Program-made: the position numbers and the translations under genes | Shown here: piece after piece, positions 48,895-60,749 of the stretch | Position numbering within the stretch: the stretch's first letter is position 1 | Layout of the letters: the number at the start of each line of letters is the position of its first letter | The notes under the pieces: generated by a model | The model's database searches: none | The model's input: the letters and a program-made list of their open reading frames with translations, nothing else | Told to the model about the DNA's origin: nothing | Origin: Okapia johnstoni | Lineage: Eukaryota; Chordata; Mammalia; Artiodactyla; Giraffidae | DNA length: 64,000 bases | Assembly (NCBI GenBank): GCA_024291935.2 | Contig: CM044317.1 | Location: forward strand, 62,734,730-62,798,729 | Reading direction: 5' to 3'

Positions 48895-50105
48895 AGGTCA
48901 CCACGTTTTGTCTCTTCTATGACCACTTACCATCTATGTGATTATGATCAAGTTTGGGGTTTTTTAAATCTTGTTACACCCAGTTCCTCATCTATAAAAA
49001 TGAGGAAAATTATAGTATCTACACCATAGGATCACTGTGAAGATTTAATGACTTCATAGCTGTAAAATACCTATAAAAATTTTTGACACAAAGTAAGCCC
49101 TCAATAGGACCCAGAGACCCCACAGAGACTGAGCCAGACCTGCCTTTGAGTGTCTGAGTATCTCTTGAAGAGGTATGGGTCAGCAGTGGCCTGCCAGAAA
49201 GGCGGGGGCTCTGGGTGCAGCAGACCTGAGTGTGGCATAAGCCCTCTTGCAGGAGGTAGCCATTAACCCCACCATAGAGCCCCCAGAGCTTACACAGGAC
49301 TGGGGAAACAGATTTTTGGAGGGCACAAACAAAACCTAGCCTCCTGATGAAAGTGAAAGAGGAGAGTGAAAAAGTTGGCTTAAAACTCAACATTCAGAAA
49401 ACTAAGATCATGGCATCTGGTCCCATCACTTCATGGCAAAAGATGGGGAAACAATGGAAACAGTGACAGACTTTATTTTGGGGGCTCCAAAATCACTGCA
49501 GATGGTGATTGCAGCCATGAAATTAAAAGACACTTGCTCTATGGAAGAAAAGCTATGACCAAACTAGATGGTGTATTAAAAAGCAGAGACATTATTACTT
49601 TGTCAACAGAGGTCCATATTGTCAAAGCTGTGGTTTTTCCAGTAGTCATGTATGAATGTGAGAGTTGGACTATAAAGAAAGCTGAGGCCGAAGAATTGAT
49701 ACTTTTGAACTGTGGTGTTGTAGAAGACTCTTGAGAGTCCCTTGGACTGCAAGGAGATCCAACCAGTCCATTCTAAAGGAAATTAGTCCTGAATATTCAC
49801 TGGAAGGACTGACACTTAAGCTGAAACTCCAATACTTTGGCCACCTGATGCGAAGAACTGACTCATTGGAAAAGACCTTGATGCTGGGAAAGATTGAAGT
49901 CAGGAGGAGAAGGGGATGACAGAGGATGAGATGGTTGGATGGCATCACCGACTCAATGGACATGAGTTTGAGCAAGCTCCAGGAGTTGGTGATGGACAGG
50001 AAAGCCTGAAGTACTGCAGTCCATGCGGTCGCAAAGAGTTGGACATGACTGAGTGACTGAAATGAACTAAAGCCCTCAATGGTTAATAATATTATTTATC
50101 TTCTT
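48895..50105 (+). mobile_element. MIR SINE split by a BovB insertion
   Basis: Left part cagttcctcatctataaaaa to aagccctcaat at 49105; the right part resumes at 50070 with aagccctcaatggttaat. The BovB TSD is the MIR's own aagccctcaat motif. Confidence 0.8.
49106..50069 (+). mobile_element. Internally deleted BovB LINE
   Basis: Flanked by 11-bp TSD aagccctcaat (49095-49105 and 50070-50080). The first part (49106-49339) resembles BovB 5' region sequence (gagactgagccagacctgcc). It joins directly at about 49340 to BovB RT C-terminal sequence (cctcctgatgaaagtg), which runs to the 3' end near 50066. Most of the element between is missing. The reading frame is broken. Confidence 0.8.
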
Positions 50106-52749
50106 GTGGTTATTTAAATCCAAGTTTTAGAATGAGGAAACTAATACCAACTCTTTTTTTCTAATCTCTTACCTCATTCAAATTTGTAATTTGATCCTTG
50201 TAGGTAGGTTCACAGTGCTATTTCTGTATGATATTTTAGTAAGTTTATGGTCTCCTCCCCTCTGGTTTAAACTGTGATTACCCCCCTTAACTTCTTTCCT
50301 GCTTATTGTGTTTATTTACACATTCCCTTACTCATTGAACAAACATTTTTGACCACTTCCTATATTCCAGAGAATGTACGTGGAGAAAGCCAATGCTTCT
50401 TTCTTTCAGAGAAGATGGAGAATCACCTTCACTTCATAGCTCATAATGCAAATCCTGCCTGTGACTGGATTCCTTCCTTTTTTCTGGCCCTGCCAGATCA
50501 ACGCATGCTCTTACAGCAGTTACACAAAGCTGAACACTGATGTGTCTTACAAGACAATGTACATTGGGAAATGAAAACAGGAGGAAACAGTTTTTTGATC
50601 CAGGAATAGAGTGTCACATCTTCTGGACACCCTCAGTATCTTCCAGCAGGTATGAACATGACATGCCAGGATTTGTTAGGCAGAGATATTTAACTGTTTG
50701 CTAATATTATTGTTTATTCACAAGATCAATAACCATAGAACACTCCCATGGAGACAACCTTATTCTGCTTTTAATGCCCCTTGACCAATCTAGAAAAATG
50801 AGTCTAGCCAGCCTGGAGTCCAGTTATTGGACAGAGGAAGATTGATAAGAGTTTGGGATGGACACACAGACTCCTAAAAACAAATGTTGGTTATGGAATT
50901 TTTACAGTTCCAGGGTTTGTGTCAGGTGTTTTAGTCCTCACAGCTCAAGCTCAATGTTTTCTATTTCTCCACTCACTGACAAGCCCTCCCCACCCACATG
51001 CACGTGCCTTGTATGAGTGTGTTCACACCCACACATCACAGAGAGCAAGAGGAAGGACAGAGGTCATGTGCATACCCAGAGATTCTGTATCACTTTGTAC
51101 TCTCCTTGGAGTACTGTCATATTTGTGGGTGAAAAGAAAGAAAGAAAAAAGGAAAAAATGGACATGGTGTTTATAATGCCTACTTGACTAGTTTCCAAAA
51201 GAAATTAATAATAATAAATTATGCATATATTGAGACTTTCACTGCAAACCAAAAACAGAATTTATTCAACCATTCTCATTAAGAACTGTTTGCATGTCCA
51301 AACGACATTTTTTAAATATAGCTTGAAGAATAAGAATAAATTATAGTGTATAAAAAAATACTATGTTCCAAGGGTCAACAGTCCTAATGAAGAGTTTAAT
51401 GAGGAGTATTATCTCAATATGGGCAGAATCTATTATAGAAACTAGAAAAATTCTGCGAACTTTGCCATTAAATATATAAACCAAAGTTTCTAAAGTGAGT
51501 ATTTTTCTACATGATGTACTGTTAAAAAGTAAGTGTGACTGGGGAAGTTAATTCTTAGGTTCTCAAAATGTTGGCGTAGGCTATTTTTACCCCGTGATAA
51601 TTTATACAGCCTGCACCAGAGCTCTTGGTGCTTACAGTGAAGAGTCTATAGAAGGTCAAATAAAAAATTTGTGCCTGATACACTTATACTAGTATTTGAC
51701 ACGACGAAAAATTAATGGTTGTCAGAACACTGCCTGAAGCTGGCTCCAAGAGATTAAAATCATTATAAATCTGTGAAATGTGAATCCTGATTTATTGATT
51801 ACTGAGAATAGGGATTTAGAGTGTCAATGAAATATAGTGCCTCTTGCCTTCCAAGTAAAAGCTTTCTTGCACCCATTCAAACATTCACAATGGGTGAAGA
51901 TGGAAATTAGGAAACAGAAATTCATTCATTCATTCAATGGGCATTATGCGCCAGGCTGTGTGCTACAGACTAAGACACATAAAGATGAATAAGACACAGT
52001 TCTCAGTCTGAAATAACTTACAGCTGGTAGAGAAGTCTGACAACAGTCAATAATGAAACAACCCTGGAGGAAAAATACTTCATGTCCTTAGTATCGGGTA
52101 ATGTGTGCCTTACACAAGTGGGAGGATTTCCTATTACTCAGTTACATTTCTAACTAGTGCTCCTATTATGCGGCAAAACTAGCTAATGTGGTCAAAATGA
52201 TAAGAGCTTTTCTTTATGCTAACAAAAATGGTGAAAGGGTTAAGAAGCAGCAACTATCAAAAGACCAGAGAATTGCTCATTGTTTTCCTCATTCCTGATC
52301 CTGACATGCCTGGCCACGTTTTTAAAGGACGGTAAGCTACTTGTGAGTGGGAACTGTGGACAGGTGTCTTCTGGAAACCCACCTTGACCAACAAGATGTG
52401 TTTGTGTTTCCACAAATCCCAATACCAGTTCTGGGCAGGTAGGTGTGAAGAATAGAGAAAGGAGGTTAAAAGGAACTCAAAAACAAAGATAGGGGAGATA
52501 ATACATGATTTCCTTTTTGCTTCCTAACAAGTCTTTTGATGACAAACCTCATTTTGCCTTATGATCCAGAAATTTAGAAATCTAAGCAAGAGTCCTTCTG
52601 CATTTATATCTTTTATTTTTGCTTCTAATAAGTCAAATTAATAGAAATATGTTAGAGAAAATTAATAAAATGGATCACTATATTAAAGTTTTTCCATATG
52701 GCAGATACCTCATGGTACACCTCTAACTTTTTCAAATGATATTTTACCT
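50106..52749. other. Intergenic sequence, no recognised gene
   Basis: An ancient-repeat-like segment with attcattcattcattcaat lies near 51920-52040. Otherwise unassigned. Confidence 0.4.
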
Positions 52750-53700
52750 TCACGTGTAAAATTAGTTTCTTTAGATGGCATACTTGGATCTTGCTTTTTG
52801 AACAAAACTAACAACTTTTAATTGGAGTCTTTAGATAATTTACATTTAATATAATTATCATTGAGGAGGAGTGGGAGGGAGGCTCAGGAGGGAGGAGCTA
52901 TATGTATACATAGAGCTGATTCACTTTGTTGTACAGCAGAAACTAACACAACATTGTGAAGCAACTAGACTCCAATAAAAAAATTATCATTGTTCTTGTG
53001 TTTAAATCTACCATATTTGATCATTTATCTCCATCTAATCATGCATTTTTAGATGTACAAAGTGTTTTGTTAAATTCGTAACAATATCTCTCATAAATTA
53101 ATATTTCTATTGCTCCCAACTGTTTAGCATTCCTTTTATTTTTATTCTCTCTGCCTTCTTTTAATTGTTTTTCAAAAATCCATTTTAGAGGAATGGTGAT
53201 TGGAATGTTTAGCTGAAACACAGGAGTTGGGCAGATTATGGAAATATCACTACCATTACCCAATCACCCTGTTACCTGAGGTTTTTCTGGGATAGAAATC
53301 TTAGGACAGATGTCTAGAATTGGATTAAAGATGTCAACACATATAAACCATCTCTAAGACTCTTGACATTTGCCCATTGCTTTTCAAATCGGTTAGTGTG
53401 GATGATAAGAAAGCAGATGCTGCATGATTTCAAAACCTTTAGGCCATGAAATTTTTACACCTTGTTTTATGTCCCTGGATATGTTCCAATGTCTCTGAGT
53501 TTATAGTCTATGGGAACTTGAATAGAATTTATATCCTACTGTTGTGTGAAAATTGTATAAACCTTAATTATATTGAATTAGCCCATGGTGCTTTTCAGGT
53601 CTACTATATCCTTATGCTTTTCGGTATATTCATTCTATCAATTTTTGAGATTTGATATTGAAACTCCAACTAAAAATCTTCATTTGTCTACTTAAAAAAT
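52750..53700 (-). mobile_element. Decayed old L1 fragments, antisense
   Basis: About 52780-53170 resembles antisense L1 (ttaattggagtctttagata, tttacatttaatataatta). About 53455-53700 resembles another antisense ORF2 part (gaaactccaactaaaaatct). Their order does not fit one continuous element, so they may be separate. Confidence 0.45.
52864..52981 (+). mobile_element. Short 5'-truncated young L1 3' end
   Basis: Typical ruminant L1 terminus (gctgattcactttgttgtac, cagaaactaacacaacattg, actccaataaaaa). Perfect 11-bp TSD aattatcattg at 52853-52863 and 52982-52992, inside an older L1. Confidence 0.92.
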
Positions 53701-53924
53701 AATTGTAATGTATAGTGGAGACTATATGTAACTTTATTCTATTCTTTCCAAGTCTACTATAAATGTGTTATCACACTTTCATAGTTTAAAAAATAAAAAA
53801 CAAAGATAAAAAAAGGGTTGGTGTGAATATTTTTGTTAAGAGGCATTTATGAAAAAAAATGATAGAGAAGAATGGACGAGCAATAAAATAATTTTGAATG
53901 TCCTTGTTGAAATAATAAATAGAT

Positions 53925-53979
53925 ACCAGTATTTTTTTTTTTTTACCAGTATTTTTTTTTTTTTACCAGTATTTTTTTT
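53925..53979. repeat. 20-bp tandem repeat of accagta plus poly(T)
   Basis: Units at 53925-53944 and 53945-53964 are identical (accagta plus 13 T). A third partial unit at 53965-53979 has eight T. Confidence 0.97.
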
Positions 53980-55104
53980 AATTTCAAATATCTGATTCTA
54001 TGGATGAAGAAACTGGGGGCAAAATAAAGTAACAATATTAAATTATGACAGGTATTGTTATCCATTTAATGAAACACTTTGTATATCGTAAAAAATGCAT
54101 GATTAGACAGAGATAAATGGTCAAAGATGAAAATACACAGGTAAGATGCATTCAGTCATTTAAATCATAAAAATAAACATCCTGCTTAAGAGGTCTGGAG
54201 ACAAAGAAGCTCTGGATTCATGCCCGAGTCATGCCTCCACATTGACTGGATCACTCTTTGTAAGGGGGTTCCGAGATATGTTCATACTGGGATGCCTTTG
54301 AAGACTCAAAACTTTCACTCACCTCTGTACTTGAAAGACATTCTGTATCTTATCTAACAATGTGAGTTCTGAGGGAAACAGGATGGAGAGCATCAGCGTG
54401 ACTCACTTCTGTGGGTCTCTGAGAAAGGGACCCTACCTTCTATCCCATTACAAGGTTAAATCCCCTGTAGGGGAAACAAAAGAACCTTCCACATGAGCTT
54501 GAGGATCCAAAAGCAGAGAGAATTGAATCCTAGTTCTCTTTTCGAAAGCTTTGCAAAATGTCCTATGACAAAACAGGGCCATCAGTAGAATAGGAACCGT
54601 GGGTGAGGTCACAGCTAGGTAGAAAGAGGGTCTGAGGCAGCCACTGAGCCTTCCCTCACCATAACACGTACCTTCCTTTTCTGTGGCTCCAAAGTTGAAA
54701 GTCTCCTGTGAAGGTTTCCTTGAACTGCTCAAGAGAGGAGCAGAGGTTGGCTGAGTGAGGGATGATTTCATGGTTGGGGTCAAACTAACCATTTTCCTGA
54801 TGACACTGTAACTAGAGGTGTTTCAGAATTTATGCAGCATGGATGGATGCTGATGCTGTGGCCAGTGTGGCCAGAGGCAACCAAAGACTGATAGCGATGG
54901 TCTAGCTGAGGAAAAGCAGTTATATGGATCCCAGTAACTAAGGACCTAAAGTTACTCTTCCCAAACTTCTTGACAACACGATAGACTTTCTGCAGTTTAG
55001 AGCCTTAACACCCCGGACAGCCAAGGCAAAGGGAGGTATCGTGAAGTGACAGTCATTCAAGAGGAACTGAATTCAAATCAGAGCTAGCTGAGTTCACCTT
55101 GAGT
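53980..55104. other. Intergenic sequence; unidentified open frame at 54448-54792 (minus)
   Basis: A 114-codon minus-strand frame starts with ATG and has a GTACGT donor-like site inside. No family recognised and no reason to call it coding. Confidence 0.3.
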
Positions 55105-55105
55105 T

Positions 55106-56157
55106 TCAGTTCAGTTCAGTCGCTCAGTGGTGTACGACTCTTTGCAACCCCATGAATCACAGCATGCCAGGCCTCCCATGTCCATCACCAACTCCCAAAG
55201 TCTACCCAAACCCATGTCCATCGAGTCGGTGATGCCATCCAGCCATCTCGTCCTCTGTCATCCCCTTCTCCTCCTGCCCCCAATCCTTCCCAGCATCAGG
55301 GTCTTTTCCAATGAGTCAACTCTTCGCATCAGGTGGCCAAAGTATTGGAGTTTCAGCTTCAACATCAGACCTTCCAATGAACACCCGGGACTGATCTCCG
55401 TTAGGATGGACTGGTTGGATCTCCTTGCAGTCCAAGGGACTCTCAAGAGTCTTCTCCAACACCACAGTTCAAAAGCATCAATTCTTCGGCGCTCAGCTTT
55501 CTTCACCGTCCAACTCTCACATCCATACATGACTACTGGAAAAACCATAGCCTTGACTAGATGGACTTTTGTTGGCAAAGTAATGTCTCTGCTTTTAAAT
55601 ATGCTATCTAGCTTGGTCATAACTTTCCTTCCAAGGAGTAAGCATCTTTTAATTTCATGGCTGCAATCACCATCTGCAGTGATTTTGGAGCCCCAAAAAA
55701 TAAAGTCTGACACTGTTTGCACTGTTTCCCCATCTATTTGCCATAAAGAGATGAGACCAGATGCCATGATCTTAGTTTTCTGAACGTTGAGCTTTAAGCC
55801 AACTTTTTCACTCTCCTCGTTCACTTTCATCAAGAGGCTCTTTAGTTCTTCTTCGCTTTCTGCCATAAGGGTGGTGTCATCTGCATATCTGAGGTTATTG
55901 ATATTTCTCCTGGCAATCTTGATTCCAGCTTGTGTTTCTTCCAGCCCAGCATTTCTCATGATGTACTCTGCATATAAGTTAAATAAACAGGGTGACAATA
56001 TACAGCCTTGACGTACTCCTTTTCCTATTTGGAACCAGTCTGTTGTTCCATGTCTAGTTCTAACTGTTGCTTCCTGACCTGCATACAGGTTTCTCAAGAG
56101 ACAGGTCAGATGGTCTGGTATTCCCATCTCTTTCAGAATTTTCCACAGTTTATTGTG
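55106..56157 (-). mobile_element. BovB LINE, 5'-truncated
   Basis: Antisense BovB from the cagttcagttcagtcgctcag end to the codons around KLWKILKEMGIPDH. The possible TSD gagttt (55101-55106 and about 56159-56164) is short and uncertain. Confidence 0.92.
55258..56127 (-). pseudogene. BovB reverse transcriptase pseudogene with a long open frame
   Basis: 289 uninterrupted codons from the RT finger-palm region to RRRRG: motif B GVRQGCILSPCLFNLY, motif C RYADDTTLM, then [23 protein letters not shown]. It ends at a TGA (55258-55260) created from an expected CGA (Arg) codon. It lacks the endonuclease and motif A, so it cannot be a complete enzyme. Confidence 0.88.
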
Positions 56158-56164
56158 ACGAGTT

Positions 56165-57010
56165 TATCCATATTTTATTTCTGACTTAACTTCTGATCAA
56201 TTGAGATGCTCCATAACAGACTGATAAAGTTGATTTTTTGACCCTAACCCTAAACTTAACATTTGTCCTAATTAAATTTCAATCCACTGCTACATTGTTT
56301 GAGACCTTTATGAGTCACAACTTTGCTAGTTAGTATTTTAGTTTTCTCTCCAAGAGGCACTAATTTCACACTGTAAACATTTTGGTTTTTTAATTCACAC
56401 ACATCTTAATAAGCAGTTTCTTACCAAAGGACTTCATTCTATCACATTCTCCCCCTACACCATCAAAAATAAATAAACACAAAAAAAACTTACAGTAAAA
56501 TTTCTAAGTAGGCCTCTCGTGGCAAGAGGAGAAATGGAGATTAGAAATAATGTATTTAAATTTGAGGATTGTAAGATTAAAGAAATTAAATGAAAAATAT
56601 TCCTAATGCTGAACTACTGCCATCTTAAGGCCACAGCCCAGTATTATAAATCAGCTTTTGGTTCAATTTCACTAAATGACTTAGAGAGATTAATTTTTAG
56701 GCATTTGTACATTTTAAAGTACTAAATAATCTTAATTATTCCCCTTTAAACAAGTTATATGATCGAGAGAACATGTGTAGATTGGCTTAGATTACATAAA
56801 AGTTTGAACATTATAATGTTTATTTTGGAGTATTTAGAAAAGCACATTTTAAACTAATGAAAAATTAAACAGACTATTCCCCTCCCCCCTTAATAAGCCT
56901 GGTGAATATTTACAATTTATATGTTAAAATACAGTATTATAAATCCATAAAATATCACTTAATGTGCTATTTTAGTGCCTAAAATTTAAGCTAGCTGATC
57001 ACAAAGTTAT
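56165..57010. other. Intergenic sequence, no recognised element
   Basis: AT-rich. A short telomere-like accctaaccctaaac lies at 56241-56255. Confidence 0.4.
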
Positions 57011-57019
57011 TACCTAGGT

Positions 57020-57793
57020 AGACACCACCCTTATGGCAGAAAGTGAAGAAGAACTAAAAAGCCTCTTGATGAAAGTGAAAGAGGAGAGTGAAAAAGTTGA
57101 CTTAAAGCTCAATATTCAGAAAACTAAGATCATGGCATCCGGTCCCATCACTTCATGGCAGATAGGGAGACAGTGGAAACAGTGGCTGACTTTATTTTTC
57201 TGGGCTCCAAAATCACTGCAGATGGTGATTGCAGCCACAAAATTAAAAGACGCTTACTCCTTGGAAGAAAAGTCATGACCAACCTAGACAGCATACTAAA
57301 AAGCAGAGACGTTACTTTGCTGGCAAAGGTCCATCTAGTCAAGGCTGTGGTTTTTCCATTGGTCATGTATGGATGTGAGAGTTGGACGGTGAAGAAAGCT
57401 GAGTGCCGAAGAATTGATGCTTTTGAACTATGGTGTTGGAGAAGACTCTTGAGAGTCCCTTGGACTGCAAGGAGATCCAACAAGTCCATTCTAACGGAGA
57501 TCAGTCCCGGGTGTTCATTGGAAGGACTGATGTTGAAGCTGAAACTCCAATACTTTGGCCACCTGATGCGAAGAGCTGACTCATTGGAAAAGACCCTGAT
57601 GCTGGGAAAGATTGGGGAAGTAGGAGAAGGGGATGACAGAGGATGAGATGGCTGGATAGCATCACCGACTCGATGGATATGGGTTTGGGTAGACTCTGGG
57701 AGTTGGTGATGGACAGGGAGGCCTGGCATGCTGCGGTTCATGGGGTCACAAAGAGTCGGACATGACTGAGCGCCTGAACTGAACTGAACTGAA
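57020..57793 (+). mobile_element. BovB LINE 3' fragment
   Basis: Sense BovB from gacaccacccttatggcag to the gaactgaactga terminus. Probable TSD tacctaggt (57011-57019) and tacctaaggt (57794-57803). Reading frame interrupted by an indel near 57160 (frame shift between the two open parts). Confidence 0.92.
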
Positions 57794-58093
57794 TACCTAA
57801 GGTTAAAGTTCCTAAATTATAGTATTTTCATTATTAAAATATAGATCAGTTATAGTGATAATATTCAAACCTAGAAAATGACCAATAAAAATCATAACCT
57901 ATAACCTATTTCTGAGCATTTCAAAATTATTTTATGATTTCCTAATTATAAGAAAAAAATGTATATGTATTTATACATGGATCACTAAAAAAAGACCCTA
58001 AATCTCCACAGCTTGGTATTGACATTACATACAAATAAAAGTACCAAAATTTTAAAAACTAACAAATAACTTAAACAAAGTTCACATCATTTA

Positions 58094-58247
58094 AGGCTTC
58101 CCTGGTAGCTTAGATGGTAAAGAATCTGCCCTCAATGTGGAAGACCTGAGTTCGATCCCCGGGTTGGGAAGATCCCGTGGAGAAGGGAATGGCTGCCCAG
58201 TCCAGTAGTCCATGGGGTGGCAAAGAGTCAGAAATGACTGAGCGACT
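58094..58247 (+). mobile_element. Bov-tA SINE (partly deleted)
   Basis: Head ggcttccctggtagcttag. Internal Bov-A part shortened (gtccagtagtccatggggtg). Confidence 0.88.
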
Positions 58248-58255
58248 TTCCCTTT

Positions 58256-58470
58256 CCAGTGGCTCCCACATTGAAGAATCTGCCTGCAATGCAGGAGACC
58301 CAGGTTCAATCCTGGGTCGTGGACATCCCCTGGAAAAGGGAATGGTAACCCTTCCCAAGAATACTGGAAATATTCTTGCCTGGAGAATTCCATGAACAGA
58401 GGATCCTGGTAGGCTACAGTCCACAGGGTTACAAAGAGTTGGACACGACTGAGCAACTAACACTTTTCCC
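58256..58470 (+). mobile_element. Second Bov-tA SINE immediately downstream
   Basis: Head aatctgcctgcaatgcagg, tail gttggacacgactgagcaac. Same orientation, only about ten bases after the first copy. Confidence 0.9.
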
Positions 58471-58532
58471 AAAGATCTTTCAGACAATACATATTAACCT
58501 TGTCTGCTACATTTGACAAAACAACATCTATA

Positions 58533-58911
58533 TGTTAGTCTGCTGAGTCTGCCTTAACAGAAGGCCACAGACTGAGTGGTTTAAATAACAGGAAATTATT
58601 TTCTCATGGTTCTGGTAGCTGAAAGTCCAAGATCAAGGTACAGGTAGGGCTGACTTCTGGTGAAACCTCTCCTCTTGCTTGCAGGTTGAAAATTCTCCCT
58701 GTGTGCTCGCGCGGCATTTCTTCCACACATGTGCATCCCTTGTGTTTTTCCTCTTCTGATAATCACACAAGCCATATTGAATTAGGTCCCCACTCTTATG
58801 ACCTTATTTAACCATACTTACCTCCTTAAATCTCTATACCCAAATGTAGTCGCACTGGGGCTTAGGGCTTCAACATATGAACTCTGAGGGGACATAATTC
58901 AGTCCCTAACA
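58533..58911 (+). mobile_element. MLT1A-type MaLR LTR
   Basis: Starts tgttagtctgctgagtctgc and ends agtccctaaca. Interior matches the remembered MLT1A consensus: ttctggtagctgaaagtcca, gggcttcaacatatgaactc. A solo-like old LTR; no internal genes seen. Confidence 0.8.
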
Positions 58912-60699
58912 CTGACATATTTAACATATCACTCAAAGAAACAGAAATTGATTGGAGTCTGAGTAGAAAACTGAACTTCTGGTTGACAATAGAAGAGGTG
59001 TGCATGCCACTATATTTGATAAAAATTTAATGTACAGAAAGAAAATATCTGCCTTTGAAAATAAGCCTATGAAATGAAGTAGATGTCTGTATTTAAGTTC
59101 AAGGTTATGTAGGGAGTGAAGGAAAAGAGGGAGACCATCCCACATGTTCTTACAGAAGTTAGACTGAGATTTAAGATAATGGCCAAGAAAGTCATGATGA
59201 GTGGCACCTCTTTCAGGATGGTGGGGTCAGGTTATTTTCTAAACCCTCCTACAAAATGTAAACGTTGTAGACAAGGCCTTGAGGAATGTAAGACATGTAA
59301 CAGTTGTTTCTCAGCAAGGAGATCTGACCGTTGATAAGCATGTCCAGGTCTTAGTGCCAACTCCAGTCCCATGATCATGATCACTTAGGCCATGAAAAAA
59401 CAATCCTTTCATACTCTTCCTTCTAGCAATGAGTGCATGTGTACATTTACATTATTAAGAGAAGTCCCTGAAGTGCCTAATCCCACAGTAAAACAAAATA
59501 TCCCCCAAGGAGACCTGTGGCCTTCAATGTGTAGTCTACCTGCAAGTGTGACCCTGGCACACACTCTACTTCAGGGACCAAAAAAGAATGCTAAGGTCAA
59601 TTCTATGGCCAACAGATTCATGAAAAGGAAACAGGCTCAAGTGATGAAATAATACAGCCTTTCCTTTTTTGATTCACAGACATTAAAGACATGGCTGTTG
59701 GGCTCTAACCATTGAATAACTTGATCTTCTTGAGGATTCCTTCCTGTTCCTAGTCCAGACAGATTTGTTTGGGGCTTTCACAAGTCATAATGGAACAAGT
59801 TATTAATTTATTCAAATGGGTCCACTGGGAACAATAAGTGCCCTACCAGATTGAACTATTTATTGTACTAAATTAATTCCTTAGTTGGTCTATTATCCTC
59901 ATAAGGATTAGCATTTGTAAGGGTCAAGTATAATTCTCAATCTATTATATTTTCATTATGTCATGACTATTGATTTTTTTCCCTTTGGGCAGTCTTCTTT
60001 TAAATTTAAAACAGAAGCAGTACAAAGATAATATATTTATATTCTCTTTTTAATGTCAAGATTTGTATTTTCTCTTGTAAACGACTTAAAAAATCTCAGA
60101 GTCCTAGCCCTTCATATCCAGGAGTTCTCAGAATTAAATGCCCTGAGCATCCACTGTACATAATGAATTAACTTTTCTTCTGTGCATCTAAAATGATACT
60201 CGCTATACACAGTCCTTGAGAGAATTAACATTGTCATTCAAATCGCTGTGTGTTGTATAAATTTTAAAACCTCTTTGCATAAAGTTTTCTTTTCTGCAGC
60301 CTGTTTTAGGAAGTTTCTAAAGTCCTTTCATAGGAAAAATTCTTCATTACAATAAAAGTAAGATAATCAAATAACAACGAATGTTGGTTTCCTTAATCAT
60401 CATCACTTTGCAAAAATGGTCCTTCACGATTTCTAACAAATTTATTTTCTAATACGCCCCAGAGGGTGAAATGTTGAAGTCCCCCATTTTACTTACAAGT
60501 ATACTTAGGAGTTTACTACGGGATGTGAAATTTTTGCTTCAATCCATGGTTAGAGATCTCGTGGGCAAAAAAAAAAAAATCTTCCAAATTATAGGCTACC
60601 TGGGGCAGAGGAGTATTAGTGGAAAACATTTTCTCCAAAATGTTATATGATTTCGCACACAAGAGTAACGGGTCAGGTGTAACTTGACAGTCTCGCGGT
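58912..60699. other. Intergenic sequence upstream of NT5DC1, no recognised gene
   Basis: Two short plus-strand open frames (59116-59334 and 59392-59652), the first with a Cys-rich KCKRCRQ...CKTCNSC pattern. Neither matches a family I know. The rest is AT-rich. Confidence 0.35.
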
Positions 60700-60749
60700 T
60701 TCCCTGGCGTTTTGATAACCCAGGGGAGCCCAAGTCAATTTTGCGGCAA

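Larger units (their letters stand above)
24926..60700. other. FRK-NT5DC1 intergenic interval
   Basis: Lies between two divergent genes. Contains the FTL retrocopy, the L1/BovB complex and many SINEs, listed separately. I recognise no other protein-coding exon. Confidence 0.75.
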
